A stretch of DNA of 64,000 nt from Clytia hemisphaerica (GCA_902728285.1 CACVBU010001312.1:248001-312000); one strand, 5' to 3'. Positions 1 through 12,534 are shown, numbered from the stretch's first letter. A program made the numbers and translations. Notes: generated by a model not told the origin, from the letters alone.

Positions 1-1717
1 TAAGGGTATGCTGTATTATAGAGTGTGTGAAAGGTTTAGAGTAGTGCTTTAGTACTCTATTTCTTTTCAAATTAATCTTCAATCAATACCTTAAGGGAAC
101 TAATTTTCGCGGGAACTAATTTTTAATTCTGCAAAATGTAGTTTTTTATAAAAATTTCAAATACCCCTAGGACTAGCCATAGCTTGCACTAAACATGCCA
201 CCCATAATTATACTTTAAAAGCTTGATTAAAGGTTTTTGTTGTTTTTAAGGGTTCGCTGAAAAATCAGACGTGCTGATCACAACAAAAAGCAAATATGAC
301 ATTTGTATAGAGATTTTTTCAAAACATGAAAACATTTCTTCAGAAATACATTCTCAGCATAAATAAACTTTCAAAAGGCTTTTAAGAATGTTTTGAAATC
401 AAATGAAATGGAATGTTTCTATTTTCAGACAAAGACATTCCATTGTTCATTTATTTGAAATCAATTTTGTTATTTTTATTGTTTTCATACAACGAATCAA
501 AAACAAGAAAGTCAAGTTATAGCTTTAAACAACTTTCGCTTTAATGTTTTGGTTAGGATGACCAAATGGATTTTATAATGCGTTGTCAGCACGCCGGGTC
601 CAATGTTTTCGAAGGCTCCCCTTATAAATCTGCATAAAACCTTTAATTGGCGATTGGCTTGCTGTACTAGACTAACGCAATATGAAAAGACATTTTAGAT
701 CTGGTAGTAGTTCAGTGTAGAAAAAATCTTTTTGCACAAAATCAATTTTGCATAAAGCTTTCTTTCAAAAACAACAAGTCTATTACACCAATAAAAAAGT
801 TAGGCGTATTATAACAAAAGATAAATAAATGGGAATAAGGCTCTGTAAAAAAAATCAATAACCCGAGGCATTCATAAAGTACGTTCAGCTATTTAGACCT
901 AATTTCCCTCCTCCTTTTAAATTTTCTTTCATGAAATTATTTGGCAGCAAACGTACTTTGTGAGTTTTTCTCTGCCTTGATTGATATAAATATAAACCAA
1001 AATATTACTACTTTCGATGTTAAAATATAAAACTCTCATAGAATAAACTATAGAATAAACTATTTTTATGTAATGTGTTAGATCTGTACAAGTTGTATCT
1101 AAATTATACAAATAATCATCAATCAGAATAAATTACATGATGACCAACTATGAAACGTGTCAAAAAGATTTCTTTCGACTCATCAATGAATGGAATAAAG
1201 GTAACAGAATGCAAAATATGCTAAAAGTAAAGTAAAACGTAATGCAAAAAAGTTCACTTCGATCAACGTGTGCCCGCACAGGTTGTTCAAAGAAGAACTT
1301 GAACAAAAGCTAAGCCATTAGGTCGATTTCCTTGTAAAACTCCTTTCCATGTGAAAATGGCATTACGTGGAAATGGTAAATTCTTTTAGGAATTAGAACA
1401 TTTCTATAGGGCAGCCTTAGACTTGAATCGTCAGAAGAACAAAATAAATAATAACGTTTTATGCTAATGCAAACTCGGTTATGGTTTCAATATTTAACAA
1501 AAATGTTAAAAACAAAGTTTTTCACCAAATCAAATCAAATCCATCCATCCAAATGTACATCAAAATATTCGTTTCCAGTGTGTTTGCTCATGACTGATTG
1601 AGTGACATTTGTAATGTAACCAGTTAAATCTAAATAAAATTAAATTTATGATAATAAAATAAAATAAAATAAAGTCTAATTTTTTGGGGGGAGGAATTTG
1701 AGCTCTGACAAACTACC
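1..1717. other. Non-coding AT-rich stretch with a dispersed-repeat fragment
   Basis: No convincing gene is visible; ORFs here are short and lack recognisable motifs. Positions about 90-215 (GGGAACTAATTTTCGCGGG, then an ATGTAG and CCCCTAGG block ending TTGCACTAA) recur in diverged form at about 6866-6960, so this end of the window lies in an interspersed repeat. Confidence 0.6.
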
Positions 1718-2036
1718 TTAAAGGAAGAAATTTTGGTGGATTTGGCCAAAATCCGCCAAATTATGTTTCCACCAAAATTTCCTTTTTCCGTCATCCGCCA
1801 AATTAATTCCTGCCAAATTTTCTCATATTTAGTTAAATTTTTCACTATTTCTGGCCCAAAAGGGTGTACTTTTAACATGCTCACCTTGATTTTGAACTTT
1901 AAAATCCATTGTCCCCCAAATTAAATTCAAACAGAAATTAATTTTATGGCTGATCCGCCAAATTAAATTCCTTCTGAAAAAACTTTTTCGGCCTTCCGTC
2001 AAATTAAATTCCAGCCAAAATTTCTTCCTTTATTAA
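1718..2036. mobile_element. TTAA-flanked MITE, about 0.32 kb
   Basis: The left end reads TTAA then AGGAAGAAATTTTGG. The right end reads CCAAAATTTCTTCCTT, two bases, then TTAA, so the ends are inverted repeats next to TTAA. The interior repeats the phrase CCGCCAAATTAAATTCC. A second, shorter member of the family is at 13893-14072. TTAA target sites are typical of piggyBac and Kolobok transposases. No coding capacity is seen, so it is non-autonomous. Confidence 0.65.
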
Positions 2037-2582
2037 GGGTAACCCAAAAATTGGCATTTGAAATCAGACATCGTTCAGTTTGACATTGTCAACTGAATTG
2101 TAAAATGAAGTTAAATTACCTTGTAAATTAGCAGATTGCTTAGCTGGTGATGAATGAGAGGATGATTGTGAATATTAAAGTCGTTTTCTTCCTGGGGCCG
2201 AGTCTTTAAAAATGAAAAAATTAAATTAAAAGATAAATTTAAAGTTGCACGAGGTAAAAGTTACCATTTAAAAATTGAAATGAAAACAGCTCAAATATTT
2301 TTTCCTATTTTTTCGCTTGTTGCATGTAGACATAGAATGTGATTTCGAGAATCATCTAAAACTGTTTGTATATAAAAATGTGATTGACAATTTATACTGT
2401 GCCTCTATTACTGCTTGTAGATGAAGATTTTTCAGGCGTTGTTGAAAGAGAATCTAAAAATAGAATATTGAGACATATAGTAAAAACAAAAAAGGATTTT
2501 AGTCAAAATAAATTTTGAGCAAAGAGTTTGCAAAATTAGCTGCAATAATCAATTGGAGGAATTAGTGCGGATTAAATTACCC

Positions 2583-3694
2583 TTAAGGTATGTGGAAACC
2601 TTCTACACCACACCTGACTCTTTTATTAATAGCTTTCGATACAGATATATTTCAATAGTAAAAGTATATATTTTTGGAAAGCTTATTAAATTCTCTATCG
2701 AATGATACTGACAACATTAAATTTTGTCAATTTGACAAAGAAATAAAAGGTGACAAAGGAAAAATGACCATGTCATCTTCAGAGAGTGATAAGTCCCCTT
2801 ATGTTGGCAATTTAATAAAGCTTTTTATATGATCATGATCCAGAAAAAAAGACGAAAAAAACGTTGCCACGTTTTTTTTTCTAAACGCTTAGTTTTCGAA
2901 TTATTCGATAAAACGTCAAAAAACGACAAAAAACATGAAAATAATGGCGATTTTTTGCTTTGAAGGGTCATAACTTCAGTTTAAGGCAAAAAGAAAGAAA
3001 AACGTGGCAACGTTTTTTAGATCTATCTTTCACGAGTACAATAAAGAAAAAATGAAGTCCGTAGCTCAGAGATAAGGGGACTTATTACTCGTGCAATGAC
3101 CCTAGGTATCCCAATTTTCTGTCTTGAGATATCATCGATTTAAGTTTTCCCCTTAATCTTTTGTTTGCACAAAGATTAAACAAAACTATTCATCAAACAA
3201 CAAAAGTTATAAATATGAAGTTCCTGTTCTCTCTAACATTTTTTTACAAGAAAGATTTAATGAAATTATTCTTGTCGAAAAAGTTTCGCTATTGTATTTC
3301 GAAATAAATCATATATCCTTATCATGATACATTCATCTGTTTTGGTAACTTCTAAAGGGCTCTATTATGGACGAAAAGATAATGGGCACAAGATTGACTG
3401 TTCTAAGAAATTCTTTTCAAGCAGCCGTTCTTATATAAAAAGGGGCAAAACACAAATGTTCCCCTCTTCTTTTTTGAACATTGTTTGGCGGTCTTATTGA
3501 ACTAGAGAAGAGAGACATTTTATTTATAAACAAGGGAAACAAGGACGAGATACAAATTCTATCATAACATCCAAAATATTTCGAATAAATAAACAATAAT
3601 TACATGTCTGGAAAGCTCTGGAAATTTTACATCAGATTAAACAAAAAAAACTTTTTTGATAAAAATTCCAAACGAAGGTTTCCACATACCTTAA
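2583..3694. mobile_element. TTAA-flanked non-autonomous DNA transposon, 1.1 kb
   Basis: The left end TTAAGGTATGTGGAAACCTT (2583-2602) and the right end AAGGTTTCCACATACCTTAA (3675-3694) are perfect inverted repeats including TTAA, and the match extends one base further inward. Flanks resemble another dispersed repeat with a gggactaatttt phrase, so it probably jumped into an older repeat. A nested foldback lies inside at about 2785-3095 (ACGTTGCCACGTTTTT against AAAAACGTGGCAACGT, and ATAAGTCCCCTTAT against ATAAGGGGACTTAT). There is no ORF of note. Confidence 0.8.
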
Positions 3695-4244
3695 AAAAGG
3701 GGACTAATTTTTTGCAAAACATTTTTTTCGCGAAATTTAAAATTTTTGCGAGAAGTTATTTTTGCGATTAGCATAAATTGATAGATTTTGCTGGAATTAA
3801 ATTTCGCAAGTTTCGCAAAAGGTTTTAAGAAAAAAAGCAGAAATTACAAATTTTGGCCCTATTTCCTTCTTTACTGAGAGAAGCTTGGAAAAGAAGATTT
3901 TCTTCTTGCAAAAAAACAATAAGATAAAGAAGAAAATTCGCAAAATTTGATTTTGCAAAATTGATATTAAAAAATAGAATGTAAAAATAAAACTAACCTT
4001 GGGACATTGAATGGTTTGATTCGGAACTCATTTTTTTTGTCAATAATATTTCAATTTTTTGATCTGAAGTAAAAGTCAAGATTTCATATACAAAGGTATA
4101 TTGCAAGAAATTTTACTACCTTTAGCGTCTAATTAAGACAAGACATCACTAACTGTGAATGTGCAAATTATATGCATTTCTTTTCATTTGTTATTTGTGC
4201 TAATTTTTCTAGTCTCCATTCTTCATGCAAACTTTTTCCTTCAT
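3695..4244. other. Non-coding, AT-rich
   Basis: Rich in TTTTGCGAAATT-type phrases (3710-3960), probably an old interspersed repeat. No gene is seen. Confidence 0.5.
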
Positions 4245-4251
4245 CCATTTC

Positions 4252-5530
4252 TTAATATCCATTCTTATTTCTTGATGCTAACTCTTCTAGTCTGCTTTCT
4301 TCGCCCACTTTAAATTTAAATCTTTTCCCATCACTCAATTTATTTATTCTTTTGAATGGAAATGATTCAATGACCATGTCAGTTAGCTTTTTCACACGTG
4401 ATAATGCAACATAAGTTAAACCATCCATGCTTTCTTTCTTTCCCAAATCCACCACAACTTTATCTAACGTTAGACCTTGAGATTTGTGAATTGTTATTGA
4501 CCATGCAAGCTTCAAAGGTATCTGCATCCTTTCTTTCTGAATATTATCTTCAGATGAAGTCTCAACGATAGGCACGATTGGAACACAACTATCTTCGTCA
4601 TCAAAAAAAAACTTGGCCCTGTATATTTATCAAATTTTACAATAACAGCTATAGGAAGCGCAGGTGGTAGATGGTTTCTTTGAAATATTATGTCTTTGAC
4701 AATGCCTAAACTTCCGTTACAAAGCCCTACATCTGACCACAAGTTTCTTGTAAACATTACTTTGGCACCTTTAGCAAGGAAAACTTCATTTACTAAACCA
4801 AATTCTTCTGAGGAAGATTTTGACGCACTTGGTGGAGTATTTTTTGCTTTGATGACTGCAATAGGTGATTGTAAAGAATCCAACATTCTCCCATTATGTT
4901 CTCTCACAACTTCATTTGCAAATGACAGTCTAATACATTTATCATAGTCAACAGGGTTTTTTTCAGGATGTCTAGTCAAGAAAAAATTCCAGTCTTCCAT
5001 TGTTGATTTTCCATTTCTCAAATTTTTCAAAGCTTTTCTAAATTTCTTTTGAGACTCATTCTCACCAGCTGATCCCATATTTGATTTGAGTTTCACAACA
5101 GATCTAAAACAACAATAGGCAACATAGCCAGCAAGTGCTATTTCATTTTTTGGAAAAGAACTATACAAAACATCATCCATAACAGGTGGCAGTTGTGCAA
5201 CGTCTCCAACTAATATAATAGATATTCCACCAAATAATGTTTCCATGTTTCCCTTAGCTTGACGACATCGACTATCTATCCAGCCTAACATTCTTTGGCC
5301 TACTACAGAAAATTCATCAATAATGATATACTCTATATCTTCAAGGTCAGTTTGTGTAGTAACTTATCAAGTGAATTTCCTTTGAGTTCATGGTTCAGTT
5401 AGTTTCTAATTGGCAATTTAAGAGTGCTGTGCAACGTTTTTCCATTAATATTGAATGCAGCAATACCAAAATAGGATGTCAATAAACACTTTTCACCGAG
5501 AAGTTTTTTAGAATTTACACGATGACTGAT
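4252..5530 (-). pseudogene. PIF1-like helicase fragment (Helitron-type), decayed
   Basis: Reading leftward, the region first matches helicase motif Ia (about 5400-5525: TSYFGIAAFNINGKTLHS). It continues with Walker B (IIIDEFSVVGQRM, about 5280-5335), motif III (LVGDVAQLPPV, about 5195-5230), and then HKSQGLTLDKVVVDLG and TYVALSRVKKL (about 4395-4500) from motifs V and VI. This is the order of PIF1/RecD-like superfamily 1B helicases as found in Helitrons. Walker A is absent, so it is 5' truncated. Lesions are a stop in the segment near 5400, a frameshift near 5345, and a frameshift in a nine-T run near 4605. No Rep domain lies next to it. It is distinct from the helicase at 37-38 kb. Confidence 0.8.
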
Positions 5531-6865
5531 CAACTATGTTTAGGGTAATCCTGTTTTTTCTCTATTTTTCAATTAATTCAGTGACGTGTTTTCACCAGGG
5601 GAATTCGAATGTTCGTATTTCGAATAAAACAGGCAGAAAAACTGTTACTTCTTTAATAAAACAATACCCTCTAATAAAAGTCCCGTGCGAGTTTAAATCG
5701 CAAGCGAAAAGGCTATTATTATATAAGTATCTCGATTTCTTATCAAATTCGGTCAAACTGTAAGACAATCATTTATAGGAAAGGAAAGATCCAGTAGACG
5801 AGGGAAATAAAAAAAGTCAATTTGAGGAAAAGATTTGGTCAGGGACAAAAAACTACCCCGAAAAATTAGTCACTATCTCCGACACTTATCCCCACGTCAC
5901 GTCGATGCTCCCCATCAATCACCATATATCAGCATCAGCAGTGGGCGATGGGTTCGAGGATGCAAGAAGGTATTTCATTATAGCTCATATTTTGGTAACT
6001 AACCTAGCGGTAAATATAAAATTCCAAGTTCGGTATTTTTCATAAAAATTTTTGGTATTCGGGTGAAAATTGAATCAAGCAAACTGGGCAATTTTTTTAG
6101 ACCCGAATCTCGAAAATAATGTTTTAACCCTATTATTATCAGGCTTTTTTGGATTTTGTATTCTCAAGGAGGGGGGGGGGGGTGTTTTCCACCAGCCTTA
6201 CATAACTTTTGATCTAGAAAAGATATGGACTTGAAATTTGGCAGAAATGTTCTCTACCATAATAGGAGTTCATAGAAAAGAATTTGGGTTGATGACGCCA
6301 TCATAAAGGTGATGACGTCATCACAAAGTTTCACAATTATCGCTGACCAATGAAAAAGTACTATTCGATGAAATTGCAATTAAAGTTGAACGAATGGGGA
6401 TTTTTCAATTCTGTTTTGAATTTCTAAAAGCCAAAAAGAATATCTTTAACATATTTGCCGGTTTTTAACATACTAATAAAATTGAGGTTTAAAATCCATG
6501 CAGAAAATGAGTAAATATTTTCAAAAGACAATGACGTCATTTTTGTTGACGTCAGCAGTTTTTGAAAATTTTTAAAATATTTTTTAAAATTTATTATTGA
6601 TACCTAAAACCTGTCAAAATTTGAAGTCAGTTGAATGCCTACATCAAAAGTTATGCTAAATTTAAGATTTTAGAATTTTACAGTGTTTTGGCTGGATTTA
6701 ATGATATGCCTGCACAAAAAAGTCATAAAACCTGATCTGGCCGGTGTATTATTGTAAAATTTGGTATAAATGCTGCTAATAGAATTATAATAAAAGTCAA
6801 AAACTTTCAGAGTGCTAAAAAAATTTTTCAGTGAGCTATTAGCAAAAGAGTGCCGCGTCTGTATC
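5531..6865. other. Non-coding; GACGTCAT-containing repeat text
   Basis: No supportable gene. A 14-base G run lies near 6170. From 6230 to 6720 the sequence carries GATGACGTCATCA and TTTGACATCAAATTT-like phrases. Similar text appears inside the foldback at 33989-34674 and the MITE at 63024-63844. This suggests a diverged copy of such an element without a clear second end. Confidence 0.45.
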
Positions 6866-7012
6866 GCGCAAATTAGTTCCTCGAAAATGTAGTTTTATCT
6901 AATAACCCCTAGGAAAATGAAATTTTTTTGCTAACAATTAGTTTGCACTAATTTGGGGACCCTTTCAACTTTTCACCGTGAAAAGAAGTTCCACGAAAAT
7001 TAGTTCCCGTAG
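6866..7012. repeat. Second copy of the dispersed repeat seen at 90-215
   Basis: Carries AAATTAGTTCC, CGAAAATGTAGTTTTA, CCCCTAGG and TTGCACTAATTTGG in the same order as the window start, and ends with AAAATTAGTTCCCG. Confidence 0.5.
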
Positions 7013-7039
7013 GTGCTAGGTATAATCCTACCTACTGCG

Positions 7040-7345
7040 CTGAGGTAGTTATTATGAGCTCGAAAACTCGGAAATACTTTACCTTATAGCTCCATGACCT
7101 CGGAAATAGTTCAGCTTAAATTTCGGATTTGACCTATTTAGCTCACTTCGTAGCCCGAATGACGTCGGAACTAGTTCACTCGTTGCAGTAGCTCAAAATG
7201 ATCTCCAGAATGAATGTTTACGCCATATTGTTCGGATAATATGACCTCGGAAATTGTTCACCTTGTAAAACGACTTCGGAGAAATAGTTTACACCATTGT
7301 GTTCGGATGACCTCGGAGCTCAAAATGACCTCGGAATTTCTATTC
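7040..7345 (+). repeat. Degenerate tandem repeat of an ATGACCTCGGAAATAGTTCA motif
   Basis: Variants of GACCTCGGAAATAGTTCACC recur at least eight times at irregular spacing of about 25-50 bases (for example near 7095, 7160, 7240, 7270, 7315 and 7330), separated by AGCTC-type words. No translation makes sense across it. Confidence 0.55.
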
Positions 7346-8841
7346 CGTGTTTTGAAATCTATGCTTTGCAAACTTAATGTTTCAAGTAAAAAGATAATTG
7401 AAAGTCCTCGATCTTGAGAGAGAAAAAATGAAGACATTCGATTGTTTTTGCATGTTTTTAATAGGTTTTTTTATCATTCAACGTCAGCTTTGAAAAACAG
7501 CTTTAACCTATAAAATTTAGAGGCTTTTCTAAGTATTATGACAATGAAAGTAATCTTCAGGCTAAATTTTATTTTCTATCTGGTTGTCCTTCTTTAGCTA
7601 AACTCGTCTGTCAGGCTTTGCATCCCTTGAGACTTTATTAATGCTTTTGTTACTTTGTTAATGTGCTCTGTCTTAAGTCACATGAGATGTTTTGGCCATA
7701 ACCGCCCTTATTATTGACATACCTGTTCCATTTAAGCCGGTGAAAGTCTCTTGGGGATAGCAAAGCAAGCTCCCTTGCTTTCAGCCTCAGACAAATGTAG
7801 GCATATTTATCATTCCCATTCATGCGAAAAATGAAAGTGAAGATATTGTAAAATCGGACCAGTCTATCACCATCTCCTTCCTTGACTGCATCATTAGCAT
7901 TCAGTAGCAAAAGACCTGTGCAGAGTCTAGTACAGCTTTATTTGTACAGATCATCTTTGACTTTGGGTGCTTCTGGTTGTACCAGTGTTGCCAGTGGTGG
8001 AAGACCATGCTTCATCTCCTCGTGTAAATTCTTTGCAGGCAGAAAGAAGAAAGTCTAGTAAAAAGAAGAGAACGAATGTGTTCATAGGCTCTTGATCTCT
8101 TCTGATAAATATTTTTAATTTTTTTGTTGGCCTGGGATGATTTCAAAAAAAAAAAGAAAAATTGCTATTATTTCTTTTATCTCTTAGTACTAATTAGAAT
8201 TTGGGTGGATTTTGTCTCGAAAGAATCTTACTTTAGTACCGCTTTTGTCACGGCATTTGTGTGTTTGCTGCTCTGGTAACATCTTTGACAGCGAGTTCAA
8301 ACAACCCATGACATTGTTTTTGAGGAACAAATGTATCCTTCCATGAAGCCATCTTCTCCTTGTGTCAGGGTCTTTGGTTACCAGTTCAGACGGTGGATGA
8401 TAATTTTCAATCCTCTCTGCACCTGAATGATAACAAAATAAAGTTAAATTATACAAAACATGAAGTTTCTAGAATTCTATCCATCAATCCATCGTTGTGA
8501 TAAAAGATGTTTTAATTTTGTTTATGGCTCTGGTCTCCATTTAGCACTGTGCAGCATCAATCACAACCAAATCTTATCATCTTAGTAATGACCTCAAGCC
8601 TTCTACTTTTTTTACATTTCTGACCATCAATTCTCTTTACCTACTTGCTCCAAAAATCCTGACACTAACAGAGCTTTTGTTTCAACATCAAAGAACTCCT
8701 TGACTTCCTGGAACTTGTTTTCCACTTTTCTCAAGGCATTTTTGTTGCCTGATTTTATGGCGTTCGGAAGATACGTCCCACTCAACCTCGTTCCCTGCGT
8801 ATTATCAGCTTTTTTATACTTACTGATAGCGCTAGATAATA

Positions 8842-9031
8842 CCCTGGCATTGGCTGGTTTTCGAACGCGTAAGATTACGTAATTCAAAAACAAAACGTCA
8901 GATTTCATTTGTTCCTGGGTTTGAAACCATTGCATTGCAGTGCAACATTGTAACGTCAGATTTTTTTATGACGTATTGTTTTGAGAAGTTCCCCCTCTGA
9001 GAGGGGGAACTCGCATCAGCCAACACCAGGG
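8842..9031. mobile_element. TA-flanked MITE with a central 23 bp palindrome
   Basis: Left end TA-CCCTGGCATTGGCTG and right end CAGCCAACACCAGGG-TA are inverted repeats with two mismatches. TA at 8840-8841 and 9032-9033 fits a Tc1/mariner-type target duplication. It sits at the edge of an exon-like ORF (8627-8838). GTTCCCCCTCT-GAG-AGGGGGAAC at 8988-9010 is near-perfectly palindromic. Confidence 0.7.
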
Positions 9032-10315
9032 TATTCTCTGGCGTCCATCAGTAGTATAAATAAAGCCTGGGATACACGGGCACGAGGTTGCGTCCCACTG
9101 TCACCAGTAGTTTGTGTATTTCTGAAGATTTTGAGAGCAGACTAAAATGGAAGAAATAGGAAAATATTGTGGGGTTAATACTAAGTCCTGTATTGCCTGA
9201 AGAATGCACCAGCCAACAAAACACTGCATATAGGTCTTTACTTATGATAAACATATAATATCAAATTATTTCTTTGTTTTGTATTGACTTTTAATACAAT
9301 CAGCCATAAACATGATGTATTATATTCATCTCTTAGCAGGCAAATCAAGTTCATTTACATAAATATATTTACATCGTATGCTGTTCTTATGGCATGCCGA
9401 TCTTCAAATTTTGGTGCAATGCCTTGCAAACGTTCTTCCACTGTCTTTCCATTTGCGCGAGCATTTTGCACTGTTCTGGCCCTTTCTTCCGTTAGTTGAT
9501 CACCACCCAAGAAGGTCGTATTTTTACCTGATTCATCTTTTACCACATACCTGAAAATCATTATTGAAGTTTTTATAGTTTTTGAGCTCTTAAATAAATG
9601 TTCGTTTCCCTGGTAACAGAAGGTTGACAAAATTTGAGCAGGAATTTATGGAGATATTTTTTAAGCTAAAGGGATGTCAAGAATAGGATCTAATTTTTCT
9701 CTCTCTCTCTCTCTGATGAAAGATGTTTTTGTTTACCTGTCTTGTATTCTTTCAATAATCTCTATCATATCCTCATGTCGGTTTTCATTGAGGGCGTATG
9801 CGCCTAATGGAACCTGTAAAAGAGATTTTTTATTATTGTAAACCAAGCTTTGTTTGTTCATCCATGTCTAAAACCTAGGGCAAAGAATGTTATTTCTACT
9901 CACTTTTTTAAATTCAAAATAATAGATTGTTTTAAAATGACAAAGCTGGCAATACCTGCATTGTACAACCACATCTTTGAAGATCTTCATCGAAGGGATA
10001 TATTTCACTATAACTGTGGCAGCCAGGATAACGAAATCTTTCTCAACTATTTGGAGACTTCGCTCTGTTGGCATAAATTCCTCGGGAGAAACGTCTTTGA
10101 TTTCTCTTTTTCGAGTATCACTTAACTCACTTCCATTTACCTTTAATAAATTTGTTTAAGTAATTTACATTTCAATTGTGAAAACAATTTGTAAACAGTA
10201 GCAAAACAGGGGTTTTAGTACTAAAAATTTCAGACATCATTGATTAAGAACCATAGCATAAGGTGCTAAGATACCTATTATTAGCTTTATATTGGATGTT
10301 TGCAAAAGCTCAGAA

Positions 10316-10520
10316 TAGACCTTTTCAGAAATTACGTCACAAACATCACTTGCCTCGTATTCAAATAATTACCATGGTGATTATGTCACTTAAGACATTC
10401 AATGATTTTTTTAAGAATATAAAGCAGTTTTAATAAAATCTACTGGGGGTTAATAACCATGGCAATAATCTCAAAAAATGAGGCAAGTGATGTTTGTAAC
10501 GTAATTTATGAAAAGGTCTA
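10316..10520. mobile_element. TA-flanked MITE with about 43 bp TIRs
   Basis: The left arm starts TAGACCTTTTCAGAAATTAC and continues GTCACAAACATCACTTGCCTC. The right arm is its inverted match GAGGCAAGTGATGTTTGTAA, then CGTAATTTATGAAAAGGTCTA. It lies in an intron of the minus-strand gene at 7.6-11.3 kb. There is no coding capacity. Confidence 0.8.
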
Positions 10521-11895
10521 TTGTCTTGGTCAAAAGTTAAAGAAACTATTTTGAGAAGTTCTAGTTATTTTCAAAAAAAATTCATTTTCGGGTAGAACTT
10601 GGGGAAGGGTGTTTTTTTTTTAAATGGTTTTAGAGATATTACTCCAACAAAATGTGATTTTTGTGAGAACCAAAATGTGGCAAATTAAAAACTAGTTTGA
10701 TTTAATTTTTCAAAATTATTTACTCCTAATCAAAATAAGGTTCCTTGAATGATGTAATCAGTTGTTATCCATGTTATTTAGGAACAAGACCACATCTGAA
10801 AGATATCAGGCCACCTTAATAAAAGAAGATAAGTGACATACTTTCTCTTTAATTGCATACATGTTGAAATAGTGGAATGATTTGTTCGTGTTAGTTTCAG
10901 TCTGATGTTTTGTGTTGGCTTCTCCATCCAAATTATCCCCAACTACGATAGGATTTTCTCCACATTCACCTTTTTTGATTGCTTCTTCTTCTGTATAATA
11001 AATATCCAATATAATATATAATTTCTCAATATACTCAGTATGTCCTACAAATCTATAGATGTATAATCATTGCCGCTAAAATCCTGTTCTGAATAAAAAA
11101 ATTAATGATTTGATCATTTGTGTCGTTTTTACTGTATGTACCTCTGTCTTCCATTTGAGAACTGTAGAGTCATGATTATTCCCCATTTCGATCAGTTTTG
11201 TCCTTATCTCTGTAGGAAGGGTTGACACTTTCATTTTGCACAACATTTCTTGTCCCTGTTGATAAAATGTTTAAAAGAGTATATGAAGCAAAGTCCATTT
11301 CTTCATTTTTTTTTTAAGCTGGAATTCTTTTACTTGAAATTATCTTTCAAACAGGGGAATTTTTTTCCTTCAAGTACAATATCATAATGTAAAGTCTGCC
11401 AAGTCTTTTTCGGATCAGACCTCCCCAGACGTACAAATCTTCAGTTTATACTATTAATTTTTTTTAAGATATGCAACCATAGTAACCTTTGTAAATAAAC
11501 ATACTATATACCTTTCTTAGTAACCCACATTGACGAAAAAATAAGCCATTTTTATGTCTCAATGCACTTAGATGTTGATTGTGAGAGGAAACTATTGTAT
11601 TGCAAATTTGCAAATAATCATCGTCCTTTGTGATCTTTTTAATCATTTTAGTTAGGGTGGGAATTATCCTTAAAAACTCCTTCCAATACAGCATTTGTTC
11701 CCAAACTTTTGATTGATTCAGAATCCGTTTTCCTTAGGATTGAACTCGTTGGAAGTGATGAAAGATTTGTTAGCTCATCTTTGCAATCTTTGGTAATCTT
11801 TGCAATCTTTGGTAATCTTTGTACTCTGGAAGTTTGATAAGCATCATCATTGCTTCTAAAATAAAAAAATTAAGACCTGTTACCATACTACTCAT

Positions 11896-11968
11896 GCCCC
11901 AAATAGTCTAGTGGTATGATCATCATACTCGTTTATGATTGACCCAGGTTCGATTCCTGGTTGGGGCA
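11896..11968 (+). tRNA. tRNA-like sequence, probably a tRNA pseudogene
   Basis: The acceptor arms GCCCCAA (11896) and TTGGGGC (11961) pair fully. The A box (TAGTCTAGTGG) and B box (GGTTCGATTCC) are intact, and the T arm CCAGG/CCTGG pairs. The anticodon arm is abnormal: ATCATA pairs with TATGAT and leaves a loop of six bases (CTCGTT) instead of seven, so no anticodon can be assigned safely. It could be a real tRNA with an unusual fold, a pseudogene, or a SINE head. Confidence 0.55.
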
Positions 11969-12470
11969 AATATTTTTATGATTTAGTTTACGAGTTCCTG
12001 CTTAAAATTAGGATATTTAAAGTTGGTATCTATTTCCATACTTATTTTTGAATAACTTTTTGTAGTTGAAGTTATTTATTGTTCATAGCAATGGATATAT
12101 AAATCTGGGTCGTTTTGTGCCATAAAAAAATAAATGTTTTGAAATGTACATTAAATACCTCTATGCATCCCATTAGAGATCAATTTAACAATGATTGCTT
12201 CTGTTCCACTGAGTGTCCTTGTCCTTGTTGCGCCGCTCTCGATAGTTTCAATAGACACCTAATGATTATGAAAGATAATTCCAGACCATTAAGTTCTTTT
12301 CAGAAAGAATATTTCATTCTATAAAAAATGGTGATTTAGAACGAAGATTTTTTGCTTTCATTTTAGTTATAATTAAAATAAACATGGTACAGATTACTTA
12401 AATCTTTTTGAAAATGTGCTCAAGAGTCACATTTTCGCCTTGTCTCTGTAAGGGTAACTTTATTCTCTAT
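11969..12470. other. Non-coding
   Basis: A short Cys-containing ORF (12115-12324) has no homology I recognise. Nothing else is supportable. Confidence 0.4.
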
Positions 12471-12534
12471 TTCATTGGCCTTGCCTTGTTTTCATTTTAG
12501 CTCAGTTCAGTTCATTTTCTGGACTTTTCATTTG

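Larger units (their letters stand above)
7650..11255 (-). pseudogene. DUF6589-like transposase-type gene, multi-exon, partly decayed
   Basis: Leftward exons with GT/AG borders: 11255-11142, 10990-10842 (VVGDNLDG, SFHYFNMYAIKEK), 10140-9956 (LPTE-like MPTERSLQIVEKDF), 9813-9737 (VPLGAYALNEN), 9550-9373 (LGGDQLTEERARTVQ, ERLQGIAPKFEDRH) and 7915-7650 (NDAVKEGDGDRLVRF, FVN-like WNRYVNNKG, ISCDL). The order GDN-xD, GDQLTxxRA, DxH, then EGDGDR and SPR-x-W-x-R-x-VN recalls a large repetitive protein family of cnidarians and molluscs that I associate with DUF6589; this is from memory. Exon joins 10140/9550 and the last two exons keep good signals. Several phases do not match, an exon seems missing between 9956 and 9813, and the 3' exon frameshifts near 7665. 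The exon-like ORFs at 8190-8456, 8627-8838 and 11500-11694 may also belong here. Confidence 0.6.

Noticed and set aside
7014-7345. CRISPR-like array
   Set aside because: Repeats are degenerate with irregular spacing and this is animal DNA; it is a tandem repeat.
9713-9740. CTGATGA hammerhead-like word after a (CT)n run
   Set aside because: No stem II or GAAA at proper spacing.
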